In this document: positions 55,902 through 63,950 of the stretch, in pieces | How positions within the stretch are numbered: position 1 is the first letter of the stretch | Layout: every line of letters starts with the position of its first letter | Assembly: GCA_964570285.1 (NCBI GenBank) | Contig: CAZMXP010000009.1 | Span: 31,777-95,776 of the forward strand | Direction of reading: 5' to 3' | Source: CAZMXP01 sp964570285 | Lineage (GTDB): Bacteria; Planctomycetota; PLA2 | DNA: 64,000 nt | Position numbers and translations under genes: made by a program | Notes under the pieces: model-generated | Database searches by the model: none | Told to the model about the DNA's origin: nothing | What the model saw: the letters and a program-made list of their open reading frames with translations, nothing else

Positions 55902-57589
55902 CCTATGCGCTGGTCGCGACGCTCGGGGCGCAGGACGTGCAGGTCGTGGTTCCCGCCGATCAGTGGAGGAGCGTCGGCCCGTCAGGCGGGGACGAGCCGG
56001 GGGTGCGTCCGATCTCGGTCGCGATCCCCAAGGGGGCGCTGGCGGGCTTCCGGGAAGTCATCGAGCAACGGCTCGCCCGCAACGGCACCCTCGCGTTCTA
56101 CGACGGCAAGCAACAAGACGTCCGCGAGATCGGGATGCGGGACGCCGAGGGGCAGGTGGATCCAAAGCGATTGTTCGAGTGGATCTCGGGACAGAGGGTG
56201 TTGACCATCAACCTCCGGCTTGTCAGCAAGGTCCTGGAGCGACAGGAGTCCGGCAGCCCGGCAGCCGTCTTGCTCGTCTCCACGCGGCGAACGCACCTCG
56301 CACTCCGGGTACCCGAGTACGCACGGTCGATCCTGGATTCCGAGCCCGACTTCGCAAGTCGCGTCGTGCGCGCGGGACTGATCCGGCGCTGGGAGTTGCA
56401 GCGCGACGCGATTCAGATCGTCGATATCGGCTGGAAGGACGACCTCGAGGCATGCTTCGAGAAGCTGCTCGAAGAGGAGACGCCCCGTGTCGCTGCCGCA
56501 TCGCTCGACCTCGACGCCCAGATCGACCTCGCGATCGGCGTCCTCGACCGCCACGTCCGCGAATTCTCGCTCCGGAACGCCAACCGGCAGGTCGTGGTCA
56601 CGCTCGCCGGCGGGATGTCCTCCTTCCAGCGCGGCGTCGAACTTGCGATCGCCGAGTACTGTCCGGGATTCAGGCGCGCACCGATCAGCGACCGCTCCTC
56701 GGCACCCATCGGCGGCGACGAGGAATGGCGTCGCTTCTACGAGGTCCGCCGCACGCTGCGGTTCCTGCTCGAGTACCATGACTTCCGCAAGGCGTCCCGG
56801 TATCTCGCCCAGGCTTCGCGCGATGGCCGCCTCGAAGGGGATCGCCTGGCTGGAATCCGGGAAGAGGTCATGCCGCTCCTAGCACAGTGGGCGGAGCTCC
56901 TGCACGGCGACAAGCCCGCGTACACGCCACCGGACGTGCCTCGGCGCCGCGCCCATCCAGGCTTGGAGGCGGCGAGAGCCGAATCAGAGGCCGCACGATC
57001 AGTGTTCGCCCTTGACTTGCCCTTCGAGGCGGTCGCCGCGCGCTTCCTCGTGGCCTATTCGGCGGGCAATGCCGACTCGGCTCTCGGCCTGCTCGCCACC
57101 TTCCATGAACTGGCGCGCGAGCGTTGGTGTCATCTCGTCCTCCCCGAGAACGTCATCAGGCAGGGCACCCGAGACAAGGGAGCGCGCCTTTGCCACAAGT
57201 CGATCGAGAAGCATGCGCGACTCGCCGCGTCCCTCCGTGGCGCCGGCATCGCAACCCGCACGGAAACCGGGGGCGACCGGTTCCTCGACAAGGTGGCCGA
57301 CGAACTCTTGGCGAAGCGCGCCAAGTTGAAGCTCGGACAGCAAAGGCTCGGGAATCTTCTCGCCCGGGGCGTGTTCTTCCAGCTCCGCGAGCACCGGCAC
57401 CTGCGGGAGCACGACGGAAGAAACGTGGACATCGGCGTGCTTCGCGAAGCATTCGGCGAGACAGCCCCGCCCCAACAGGCCGAGAAGCTGATTCGGGCCG
57501 TCGTCGCCGCCTGCGATGCCGAGACCGCCTGGTCCGTGGACGCCCCGCTTCGCGCCCGGAAGGCTCTGATGGACTACCTCAGCGCGTGA
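55898..57589 (+). CDS. CARF-HEPN ribonuclease (Csm6/Csx1-like)
   Basis: A 563-aa ancillary effector. The N-terminal CARF-like Rossmann domain (about 1-265) shows LLVSTRR (125-131) and the ligand-loop VTLAGGMSSFQRG (234-246). A helical middle follows. The C-terminal region carries RHLREH at 500-505, a match to the HEPN catalytic R-x4-H. In known systems cyclic oligoadenylate made by Cas10 binds CARF and switches on HEPN cleavage of RNA, causing dormancy or clearing transcripts. The ATGA overlap with the RAMP gene makes it part of the effector operon. Its stop is 1 bp from the stop of the convergent regulator gene. Confidence 0.8.
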   Translation: MTYALVATLGAQDVQVVVPADQWRSVGPSGGDEPGVRPISVAIPKGALAGFREVIEQRLARNGTLAFYDGKQQDVREIGMRDAEGQVDPKRLFEWISGQRVLTINLRLVSKVLERQESGSPAAVLLVSTRRTHLALRVPEYARSILDSEPDFASRVVRAGLIRRWELQRDAIQIVDIGWKDDLEACFEKLLEEETPRVAAASLDLDAQIDLAIGVLDRHVREFSLRNANRQVVVTLAGGMSSFQRGVELAIAEYCPGFRRAPISDRSSAPIGGDEEWRRFYEVRRTLRFLLEYHDFRKASRYLAQASRDGRLEGDRLAGIREEVMPLLAQWAELLHGDKPAYTPPDVPRRRAHPGLEAARAESEAARSVFALDLPFEAVAARFLVAYSAGNADSALGLLATFHELARERWCHLVLPENVIRQGTRDKGARLCHKSIEKHARLAASLRGAGIATRTETGGDRFLDKVADELLAKRAKLKLGQQRLGNLLARGVFFQLREHRHLREHDGRNVDIGVLREAFGETAPPQQAEKLIRAVVAACDAETAWSVDAPLRARKALMDYLSA

Positions 57590-57590
57590 T

Positions 57591-59114
57591 TCAAGGCCTC
57601 GAGGGACGTGTCAATCCGAGCGTGCGGACCCTCTGCCCGACGTTTTGAGAAGTGTATCCGAGCAGTTCCGCCGCACGCGCTAGATTCCAGCCTGTCTGTT
57701 CGAGCGCCTGGACGTAGTAGTGTCGCTCGACGGCTTCGAGGTGGCCCCGGAGGTCAAAGCCCGCTCCCGGAAGGGCGCCCAGCTGCGGCATGCGGCCCGT
57801 GCCCAGCCTCTCCATGTGGAACTCCACATGTTCCCGCGTGATCGTCCGGCCGCTCCCGGCGATGGCGTGGGCGCCCGTGATGACGTTCCTGAGTTCGCGG
57901 ACGTTGCCCGGCCACGGGTAGCGGGCCAGGCGCGTGACGGCGGCCTCCTCGATGGTCGCACCCATCTCTCCGGCAATGCTGGCCGCGAGGATTCGCAGAT
58001 CGCCTCCGCGCACGGCAAGCGGCGGGACGGTGACCACAAGAACAAAGAGGCGATAATACAAGTCTTCGCGGAAGCTCCCGCCTCGGACCTGTTCCGCAAG
58101 ATCCCTGTTGGTGGCCGCGACTACACGCACATCGAGACCCTTCACGGGCTCCCCCCCCACCGGCTGGATCTCCCCCGCGCTGAGGGCTCGCAAGAGCTGG
58201 GCCTGCGTCTCACTATCCAGCTCGCCGACCTCATCCAGGAAGAGGGTCCCGCGGTGCGCCAGGATGAAGGCTCCCTTGCGCTCCGTGGTTGCCCCGGTGT
58301 ACGCTCCTTTCGTGTGACCGAAGAGGTCGCTCTGCGCCAACTTCGGATCCCCGCCAAACGAACCGCAGTTACGTGTGACGATGGCATTCCCCACGCGGGG
58401 ACTGGCACGATGGATCGCTTCCGCGAACAGCTCCTTTCCGGACCCGGTCGGACCGCAGAGCAGCACGGGTGCGTTCGCCGCGGCGTACCTGTGTGCCAGC
58501 GCCTTCGCGGCGACGATCTCCTGCGACTCGCCGAGGATCTTCGCGAACGGCGATTCCGGCTTCGACACCGCGAGGACCGCCTCCTCCAGGAGCCTCCGAT
58601 CGCGCTCGTTCCACTCCCTCTCCAGCGTGGCGTGGATGTCGAAAGGCACGTCGAGATCGCGCACCAGGTAGCTGCCACTGCCCGACCTGTCGGGCGTGAC
58701 GCCCTCGACAAGCCTGACGTTCTCGCGCAACAGCTCGGTCTTCGCGATGAGAAGCCACGAGGCCATCATTGAGGGGGTCCCGGAGCTGATGCAAATGACC
58801 AAGGGCGCCCCACGGTGCTCGGCCGCCACCCTCAGCGACAGAGCTCGCGTGGCTTCGTAGATGGGCCGCAGCGTCGTGGGGGCACCCCTCAGATCGACCT
58901 TCATCAGTTCCAAGCCGGCCCCAGGCACCTGCGCCTCGAAGTGGCTCCTGAAGGCACCCTGATCCTCCTCGCCCGCGTCCGAAAGAACATACGCGCGCGT
59001 GGCTCCCACCCCGGCGGCCACCGACGCGACCGGCCCCCGGTCCACATCGGACCCCTCCCGCGCGGCTCGGATGTCGCTGTTCCCGGTCCACGCAAGCAGG
59101 ATGGGACGAACCAT
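57591..59114 (-). CDS. CARF-AAA+ sigma54 activator-Fis HTH regulator
   Basis: A 507-aa enhancer-binding transcription activator with a CRISPR ligand sensor. Residues about 1-160 are CARF/RtcR-like: LAWTGNSD near the start and the ligand loop ISSGTPSMM at about 109-117. Then comes a full sigma54-activator AAA+ domain: Walker A CGPTGSGKE (220-228), sigma54-contact loop GAYTGA (270-275, one change from GAFTGA), Walker B TLFLDEVGE (290-298) and arginine fingers in FREDLYYRL. A C-terminal Fis-type HTH (NLARAAELLGYTSQNVGQRVR) completes it. ATG 59114 is chosen over 59123 because TAGAAT lies 7 nt upstream. It lies directly after cas6 and is convergent with the CARF-HEPN gene. Confidence 0.85.
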   Translation of the reverse strand: MVRPILLAWTGNSDIRAAREGSDVDRGPVASVAAGVGATRAYVLSDAGEEDQGAFRSHFEAQVPGAGLELMKVDLRGAPTTLRPIYEATRALSLRVAAEHRGAPLVICISSGTPSMMASWLLIAKTELLRENVRLVEGVTPDRSGSGSYLVRDLDVPFDIHATLEREWNERDRRLLEEAVLAVSKPESPFAKILGESQEIVAAKALAHRYAAANAPVLLCGPTGSGKELFAEAIHRASPRVGNAIVTRNCGSFGGDPKLAQSDLFGHTKGAYTGATTERKGAFILAHRGTLFLDEVGELDSETQAQLLRALSAGEIQPVGGEPVKGLDVRVVAATNRDLAEQVRGGSFREDLYYRLFVLVVTVPPLAVRGGDLRILAASIAGEMGATIEEAAVTRLARYPWPGNVRELRNVITGAHAIAGSGRTITREHVEFHMERLGTGRMPQLGALPGAGFDLRGHLEAVERHYYVQALEQTGWNLARAAELLGYTSQNVGQRVRTLGLTRPSRP

Positions 59115-59121
59115 GCGTTCC

Positions 59122-59127
59122 ATTCTA
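59122..59127 (-). promoter_or_regulatory. Leaderless-type -10 hexamer of the CARF regulator gene
   Basis: TAGAAT on the minus strand, 7 nt before ATG 59114 and overlapping the TAG stop of cas6. It suggests the regulator can be made independently of cas6 and supports the internal start. Confidence 0.45.
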
Positions 59128-60180
59128 TCGCGGATGCTGCGCTGTCACGGTAACTTGCCCAAAACCGAACGACCGCAGTTGGCCCATGCGGCCCAAGGCC
59201 GCCGCCGTCAACCAAGGGACGAGCCCCCGCAAGTCGCCCTCAAGGCTCGCAAACCCCGAGATTCCGCGCAAAGGCAGTCGCGTCCGCTGTCCCCGCGACA
59301 TGCGTCCGCCGAGATGCACCGGCGCAAGCCGCCCCGCCACGCACCTCGCCGCCGCACACGCCTCCGCGCAGGCGTCGCGCGCCGCCTCCGCGCAGGAGTC
59401 GCGCTCCTCCCGCGTCACGGTCTCGCCCACTTCGCGGTCCTCGATGTCCCATGCCACCAGTTCATAGGCTGCGTTCTGCAGCGCCGACGAGAAGGCGCGC
59501 CACGCCACGCCCGCATCCTGTGTCGGCGCCGACGGGGTCGACCGGCCCAAGGAGAGCGGCGTCACGGTGTCGACTCGAACCGGATCCCCCAAGGCCCCCG
59601 GGGAATCGCCCATCGCCTCGGCCAGCGAAACGGCGGGGGAGACGATGGCATCGGTCACTTCGAACGACTCCCGCCCGCCGGGCGTGTCGAGTCCGACGTG
59701 CGCGAGCCGCCCGACGGCCGCCGCGGCAAGATCGCGCGCCAACAGCGCGCGGCGCCCCCAAAGCGTGACCCACAGATCGAAGGTCTCCACTGACTCCCCC
59801 GCTTCGAGCTCGGGGGCGCGCAGCAGGATCGGCGCAGCGAACGGACGGAGGTGGACGGGCGACTCGGGCTTGTGTACCCGCGGCAGCACGCAGGCGGCGC
59901 GGAACGCGCAATCGACGCCGCCGGTACGCAGCAGGGGGCAGCGCCGCCCCCCTCCCACGCGGCGTACGCAGCCGCTCTCCATCAGCGCATTCCCGAAGGC
60001 GCCGGCCAGCGTCGTGCCAGCGGTGGCCCCGACACCTCCGGACAGGCATATCGGTCGTCGGGACTCGAGGCGGAACCGAAGCGCTTGCACGGGGAGATCG
60101 AACGGCGAGCGGTGAGGGTCGTAGCGCAAGTGCGGGAATCCTACACGGAACGGAGTATGTTGGGGGTCGGGGGGGGCCAT
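59125..60180 (-). CDS. cas6: Cas6 pre-crRNA endoribonuclease
   Basis: A 351-aa RAMP endonuclease that cuts repeat RNA to leave the crRNA 5' handle. The N-terminal ferredoxin-like part includes SGGVGATAGTTLAGAFGNAL, and a Cys-rich stretch (CPLLRTGGVDCAFRAACVLP) may bind metal. The C-terminus has the Cas6 hallmark order, LEGDLRGLVPWLTAAALGRMGQ followed by the Gly-rich FGFGQV. The ATG at 60180 overlaps, on the opposite strand, the start codon of RT-Cas1. The first 25 residues are unlike other Cas6 starts, so a downstream GTG near 60091 is a real alternative. Confidence 0.85.
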   Translation of the reverse strand: MAPPDPQHTPFRVGFPHLRYDPHRSPFDLPVQALRFRLESRRPICLSGGVGATAGTTLAGAFGNALMESGCVRRVGGGRRCPLLRTGGVDCAFRAACVLPRVHKPESPVHLRPFAAPILLRAPELEAGESVETFDLWVTLWGRRALLARDLAAAAVGRLAHVGLDTPGGRESFEVTDAIVSPAVSLAEAMGDSPGALGDPVRVDTVTPLSLGRSTPSAPTQDAGVAWRAFSSALQNAAYELVAWDIEDREVGETVTREERDSCAEAARDACAEACAAARCVAGRLAPVHLGGRMSRGQRTRLPLRGISGFASLEGDLRGLVPWLTAAALGRMGQLRSFGFGQVTVTAQHPR

Positions 60181-62104
60181 GAGCGAGGCGCGGGCGTCGA
60201 TGACGATCCAACAGCTTGCCTCGGCCTCGGAGCGGCTTGCGCTCCGCGAGCGGGGATGGAGCCGCGTCGACTGGCTTGCACTCGTCGAGGCGGCCTACGA
60301 CCGCGTCTCGGCGCGGCCCTTCGTCGCCTTGCCGACGCGCCGGCGCGTGGTGCGCTCGGGCAAGGATCGCGAGGTCATGATCGTGGACCCGGTCGACCGG
60401 CTCATCGAGGAGGCCCTCCGGCCGCTGCTCGACCGCGCGGTCGAGCCCCTCCTGTCTGATTCCGTGCATGGATACCGGCGCGGCAGGTCCACGCTGACCG
60501 CTGCCGCGGAGACCGTGCGCCTCCTCTCCTCCGGCGCCGTTCACCTCGCATTCGCCGACATCGAATCGTTCTTTCCGTCGATCTGTCGCGAGCGTTTGGC
60601 CGCCATGCTGGCCAAAACCGTCCCGCCCAGGGTGGCCGAGATCGCGTCATCCCTGCTCGCAGCACCAGTGCGCGGCGCCGCCGCAGCGCCCGCACCTACC
60701 GGCCTTCCGTTGGGGCGCTCGATCTCGCCGGTCCTGTCTAATCTCTACCTGACCTCGGTCGACCGGAGCATGCGCTCCGAGGAGCGAGGGTACCTCCGCT
60801 ACGCGGATGACATCCTCCTCGCCGAGCGTTCGTCCGCCGCGCTCGATCAGTCGCTTGCGTCGCTTCGCGAGGCGCTTGCCACGCTCGGGCTCCGGCTCAA
60901 CGAGTCGAAGCTGCGGCGGCTCGTCTACACGGGAGAGGCTGTCCCCTACCTCGGTCACGCGGTCGACGCCGGCAGCGTCTTCCAGCGGGTGTCGCCCGAG
61001 CGGCTTTCCGTGCTGGAGGCCCGCGCGCGCGAGCGGGCGGCGACGCCGACAGAGATCGAGACCGTCCCGGGGGCGCCGCGCTGCCAGACGCTCTACGTCA
61101 CGCAGCCCGGAGCCTACCTCAGGATGGACCAGGGACGGGTGCAGATCCGCGTCGGGCCCGAGCTCGTGCGCGAGATTCCGCTGCACCGCGTGGATCGCGT
61201 GCTCGTTCTTGCGGGCGTCACCGTCACGAGCGGCTTCCTTTCCGCCTGCATCGGCAATGGTGTCCCCGTGCTCTTCTTTGTGGGGCGTGGCAAGGCATAC
61301 GGCAGCCTGGTCGCGAGCAACGCGCCGAACCCGGTGCGCCTGCGCGCACAGTACGATCTCCACGCCGACCTGCCACGCCGCCTCGGGCTGGCGCGCGAAG
61401 TCATCGAAGCAAAGCTCCGCGCGATCCTCCTCGTGATGCGGCGACGGAAGCGATGTGCCGGCCCCCGGCGGGAGGTCCGGGCCCTGTTGCGTTCCGTCGA
61501 TTCGGCAGAGACGCCGGACACGCTGATGGGGATCGAGGGCGCCGGGACGCGCATCCACTACCGCACGCTTGCCGGATGGATCCGCGGGAGGGGATTCGCC
61601 TTCCCCGAGCGGACGCGGCGCCCGCCGCGGGATTGCTTCAACAGCCTGCTCTCGTTCTCCTACTCGCTGCTCTTCTCCGAGATCCAGACCCTGCTGCTGG
61701 CGCACGGCCTCGACCCCCACCCGGGATTGGTACACAACCTCCGCAGGGACCATCCGGCATTGGTTTCCGATCTCATGGAGCCCTACCGAGTCTTGCTGGC
61801 CGACCTGTTCGTGCTGTCGCTCGTGAACCGGCGCCGCGTGAAGGAGTCCGGCTTCATGACCGGAGACGGCGGGGCCGTCTATATGGATCGCGACACACGC
61901 CACGTCTTCCTCGACGCCTGGGAGCAACTCATGCGCGGCCCCCCGCCTGGGGTGAGAACCGGCATCGCCTGCCGTTCCCTGCTGGAGGCCGCGGTGCGCG
62001 CGTTCCTCGCGGTGGTCATGGGAGAAACCGACCACCTCGTCCTGCCTCTCGGCCACGAGCGTGGGACGACCGTCCCGGCGGGGGAGGGAGCGTCGCCGCC
62101 GTGA
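60179..62104 (+). CDS. cas1: Reverse transcriptase-Cas1 fusion
   Basis: A 641-aa adaptation protein. Residues about 30-275 are a group II intron-like reverse transcriptase: LAFADIESFFPSI (D127), GLPLGRSISPVLSNLYL and LRYADDILLAE with the YADD catalytic motif at 208-211. Residues about 295-625 are Cas1: GIEGAGTRIHY (E453), FNSLLSFSYSLLFSE, GLDPHPGLVH (H519) and DLMEPYR (D531) give the metal-binding Glu-His-Asp set. Fusions of this kind acquire spacers from RNA as well as DNA in characterised type III systems. No Cas6 domain is fused; Cas6 is separate and divergent. The stop overlaps the cas2 ATG (TGATG). Confidence 0.95.
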   Translation: MSEARASMTIQQLASASERLALRERGWSRVDWLALVEAAYDRVSARPFVALPTRRRVVRSGKDREVMIVDPVDRLIEEALRPLLDRAVEPLLSDSVHGYRRGRSTLTAAAETVRLLSSGAVHLAFADIESFFPSICRERLAAMLAKTVPPRVAEIASSLLAAPVRGAAAAPAPTGLPLGRSISPVLSNLYLTSVDRSMRSEERGYLRYADDILLAERSSAALDQSLASLREALATLGLRLNESKLRRLVYTGEAVPYLGHAVDAGSVFQRVSPERLSVLEARARERAATPTEIETVPGAPRCQTLYVTQPGAYLRMDQGRVQIRVGPELVREIPLHRVDRVLVLAGVTVTSGFLSACIGNGVPVLFFVGRGKAYGSLVASNAPNPVRLRAQYDLHADLPRRLGLAREVIEAKLRAILLVMRRRKRCAGPRREVRALLRSVDSAETPDTLMGIEGAGTRIHYRTLAGWIRGRGFAFPERTRRPPRDCFNSLLSFSYSLLFSEIQTLLLAHGLDPHPGLVHNLRRDHPALVSDLMEPYRVLLADLFVLSLVNRRRVKESGFMTGDGGAVYMDRDTRHVFLDAWEQLMRGPPPGVRTGIACRSLLEAAVRAFLAVVMGETDHLVLPLGHERGTTVPAGEGASPP

Positions 62105-62388
62105 TGACGCGGCTCACCGTCTGCGTCTACGACGTTCGCAGCGATGCGCGGCGCCGGAAGCTGCATGCGCTCCTGAAGCAGTACGGCGTGCCGATCCAGA
62201 AGAGCGCCTTCGAGGCGCGCCTCTCGGAGTCCGAGCGCCGGAGGCTGATCGCACGAGCCCGGCGGCTCCTCGACGAGAAGACCGACCGTTTCGTGGTCTA
62301 TGTAGTTGCGGCCGCTCAGGAGGCCCAGATCGTCTGCATCGGGGAGCCCCGCCCGAAGATCGTCGTCGAGGAGTGGTTCGTCATCTAG
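62104..62388 (+). CDS. cas2: Cas2
   Basis: A 94-aa Cas2 that bridges Cas1 dimers during spacer integration. It shows the ferredoxin-like pattern TVCVYDVRSDARRRKLHALLK with the N-terminal Asp (D10), YGVPIQKSAFEARLS, and VVYVVAAAQEAQIVCIG. Length is normal. ATG 62104 overlaps the RT-Cas1 stop. An almost identical copy of its first 118 nt occurs at the far side of the array. Confidence 0.95.
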   Translation: MTRLTVCVYDVRSDARRRKLHALLKQYGVPIQKSAFEARLSESERRRLIARARRLLDEKTDRFVVYVVAAAQEAQIVCIGEPRPKIVVEEWFVI

Positions 62389-62747
62389 CCGGGCCTTTCG
62401 CGGCCCCGCGCACGCTGCTATGATGGTTGCGCTCCTTGACAACCCAACAGCGTTCCGCTGTCGACTCCTGTCTCGCCTCGGATACACTCTTGGCCGATGT
62501 GGTCGCGAGAGAGTTTCAGCACGGGCCTGTCAGAACCAATTGCGCCATAACTCGTTAAGTGACAACATGTTCCGGCAGAATCCACCCTTCGCGGAAGGCA
62601 ATTTCAACGCACCGCGCGCAACCCCTTGCCAGTACACATGTTGCGTCCGAGTTGGTGCGCAAGCCCAGCGCTCGACCGCCGAGCAGGCTGGGAATGATCC
62701 GAATGCGACCGCAACCCGATTGACAACAGTGTGTTACGGAGTGCGGG
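62389..62747 (+). promoter_or_regulatory. CRISPR leader
   Basis: A 359-bp gene-free interval between cas2 and the first repeat. It is visibly richer in A/T than the flanks. TTGACA occurs at 62436-62441 and 62720-62725, but neither has a convincing -10 at 16-18 nt. Its place next to the intact repeats (decayed ones are at the other end) marks it as the leader and integration side. No coding signal seen. Confidence 0.7.
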
Positions 62748-63809
62748 GTTCACTCAGGCCCGCGGATGAGAGTCCCTTGAAACTTCGCGTTCGCGGTCTT
62801 GTCGACCTTGTCGGCCGGTTCACTCAGGCCCGCGGATGAGAGTCCCTTGAAACCAGGAGAAGTCTCGGTTGTGAGACCGAGATTCTCGTTCACTCAGGCC
62901 CGCGGATGAGAGTCCCTTGAAACATCAGGAACGGTGTAAACCGGCGCCAACTCACCGTTCACTCAGGCCCGCGGATGAGAGTCCCTTGAAACTTTACCCC
63001 CAACGCAATGCGATCTGCGATCCCCCGGTTCACTCAGGCCCGCGGATGAGAGTCCCTTGAAACTTCGACCGTCGTCCATCTCGATCTTCGGTTGGGTTCA
63101 CTCAGGCCCGCGGATGAGAGTCCCTTGAAACTTTGCAAAACGCGGGCGAGCAGGACGGTGGGAAAAGTTCACTCAGGCCCGCGGATGAGAGTCCCTTGAA
63201 ACCGGACCGTGGGCTCACTCTATAGGCAGGGCCGTTCACTCAGGCCCGCGGATGAGAGTCCCTTGAAACTCCTTCTCCGCCTCGGCGCGGTAGCGGGCGA
63301 GGGCGGGTTCACTCAGGCCCGCGGATGAGAGTCCCTTGAAACATGTCCTTGAAGTCGCAGTCCACCATCGAGTTCACTCTGGGCCGCGGAGGAGAGTCCG
63401 GTGAAACAGCTCGACCGAGACTTGCGGACTCTGACGAGAAGGTTCACTTAGGCCCGCGGAGGAGAGTCCCTTGAAACTGCTCCTCTCCCGGCGTGCCGGG
63501 GTTGTCCTCCGTTCATTCAGGGCAGCGGATGAGAGTCCCTTGCAACATCCACTCCGGGCAGTCGATCTCGTCCTCGACGCAGCTCACCCAGGCCGGCGGA
63601 TGAGAGTTCCTTGAAACGCAGATCGCCCGCCGCGCGAACTTCCCGCGAAGTTCACTCAGGCCCGCGGATGACAGTCCCTTGAAACGGTCGGGAACGAGTT
63701 CCAAGAGCTCATCGAAGAGTTCACTCAGGCCCCCGGATGAGAGTCCCCTGAAACAACTTGCGAGAGATGTCGAGTATTGCCTGTCTGGCTCACTCAGGCT
63801 CGCGGATGA
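62748..63809 (+). CRISPR. CRISPR array: 16 repeats of 36 bp, 15 spacers
   Basis: The repeat is 36 bp, beginning GTTCACTCAGGCCCGCGG and ending AGAGTCCCTTGAAAC. It starts at 62748, 62818, 62888, 62957, 63028, 63096, 63167, 63234, 63307, 63372, 63442, 63511, 63582, 63650, 63719 and 63788. Spacer lengths are 34, 34, 33, 35, 32, 35, 31, 37, 29, 34, 33, 35, 32, 33 and 33 nt. The first nine repeats are identical. Repeats 10-15 carry one to six changes, and repeat 16 is cut after 22 bp. The CTTGAAAC end would give the usual 8-nt crRNA handle, so transcription runs on the plus strand from the cas2 side. A short CTCA/TGAG stem can form in the repeat. Confidence 0.97.
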
Positions 63810-63950
63810 AGGAGCATCGCCGCCGTGATGACGCGGCTCACCGTCTGCGTCTATGACGTTCGCAGCGATGCGCGGCGGCGGAAGCTGCATGCGCTCCTGA
63901 AGCAGTACGGCGTGCCGATCCAGAAGAGCGCCTTCGAGGCGCGCCCCCTC
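63808..63950 (+). pseudogene. Truncated duplicate of cas2 fused to the last repeat
   Basis: From about 63808 the sequence matches the cas2 upstream region and first 118 coding nt (ATG 63828 to 63945). There are only two differences in the coding part, both silent (Tyr TAC/TAT, Arg CGC/CGG). Similarity stops in the codons for EARL, and an unrelated frame runs on to the window edge. Only 39 of 94 residues remain, so it cannot be a working Cas2 unless rescued outside the window. It marks an old recombination joining array and cas2. Confidence 0.85.

Noticed and set aside
58403..58418. TGGCACG...GC as a sigma54 -24/-12 promoter
   Set aside because: The -12 half reads ATCGC rather than TTGC, and it lies inside the regulator coding sequence; no convincing sigma54 site was found by eye anywhere in the CRISPR locus.
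63513..63890. Minus-strand frame of 125 codons across the array end
   Set aside because: It is made of repeats, spacers and antisense cas2 sequence, so it is not a gene.
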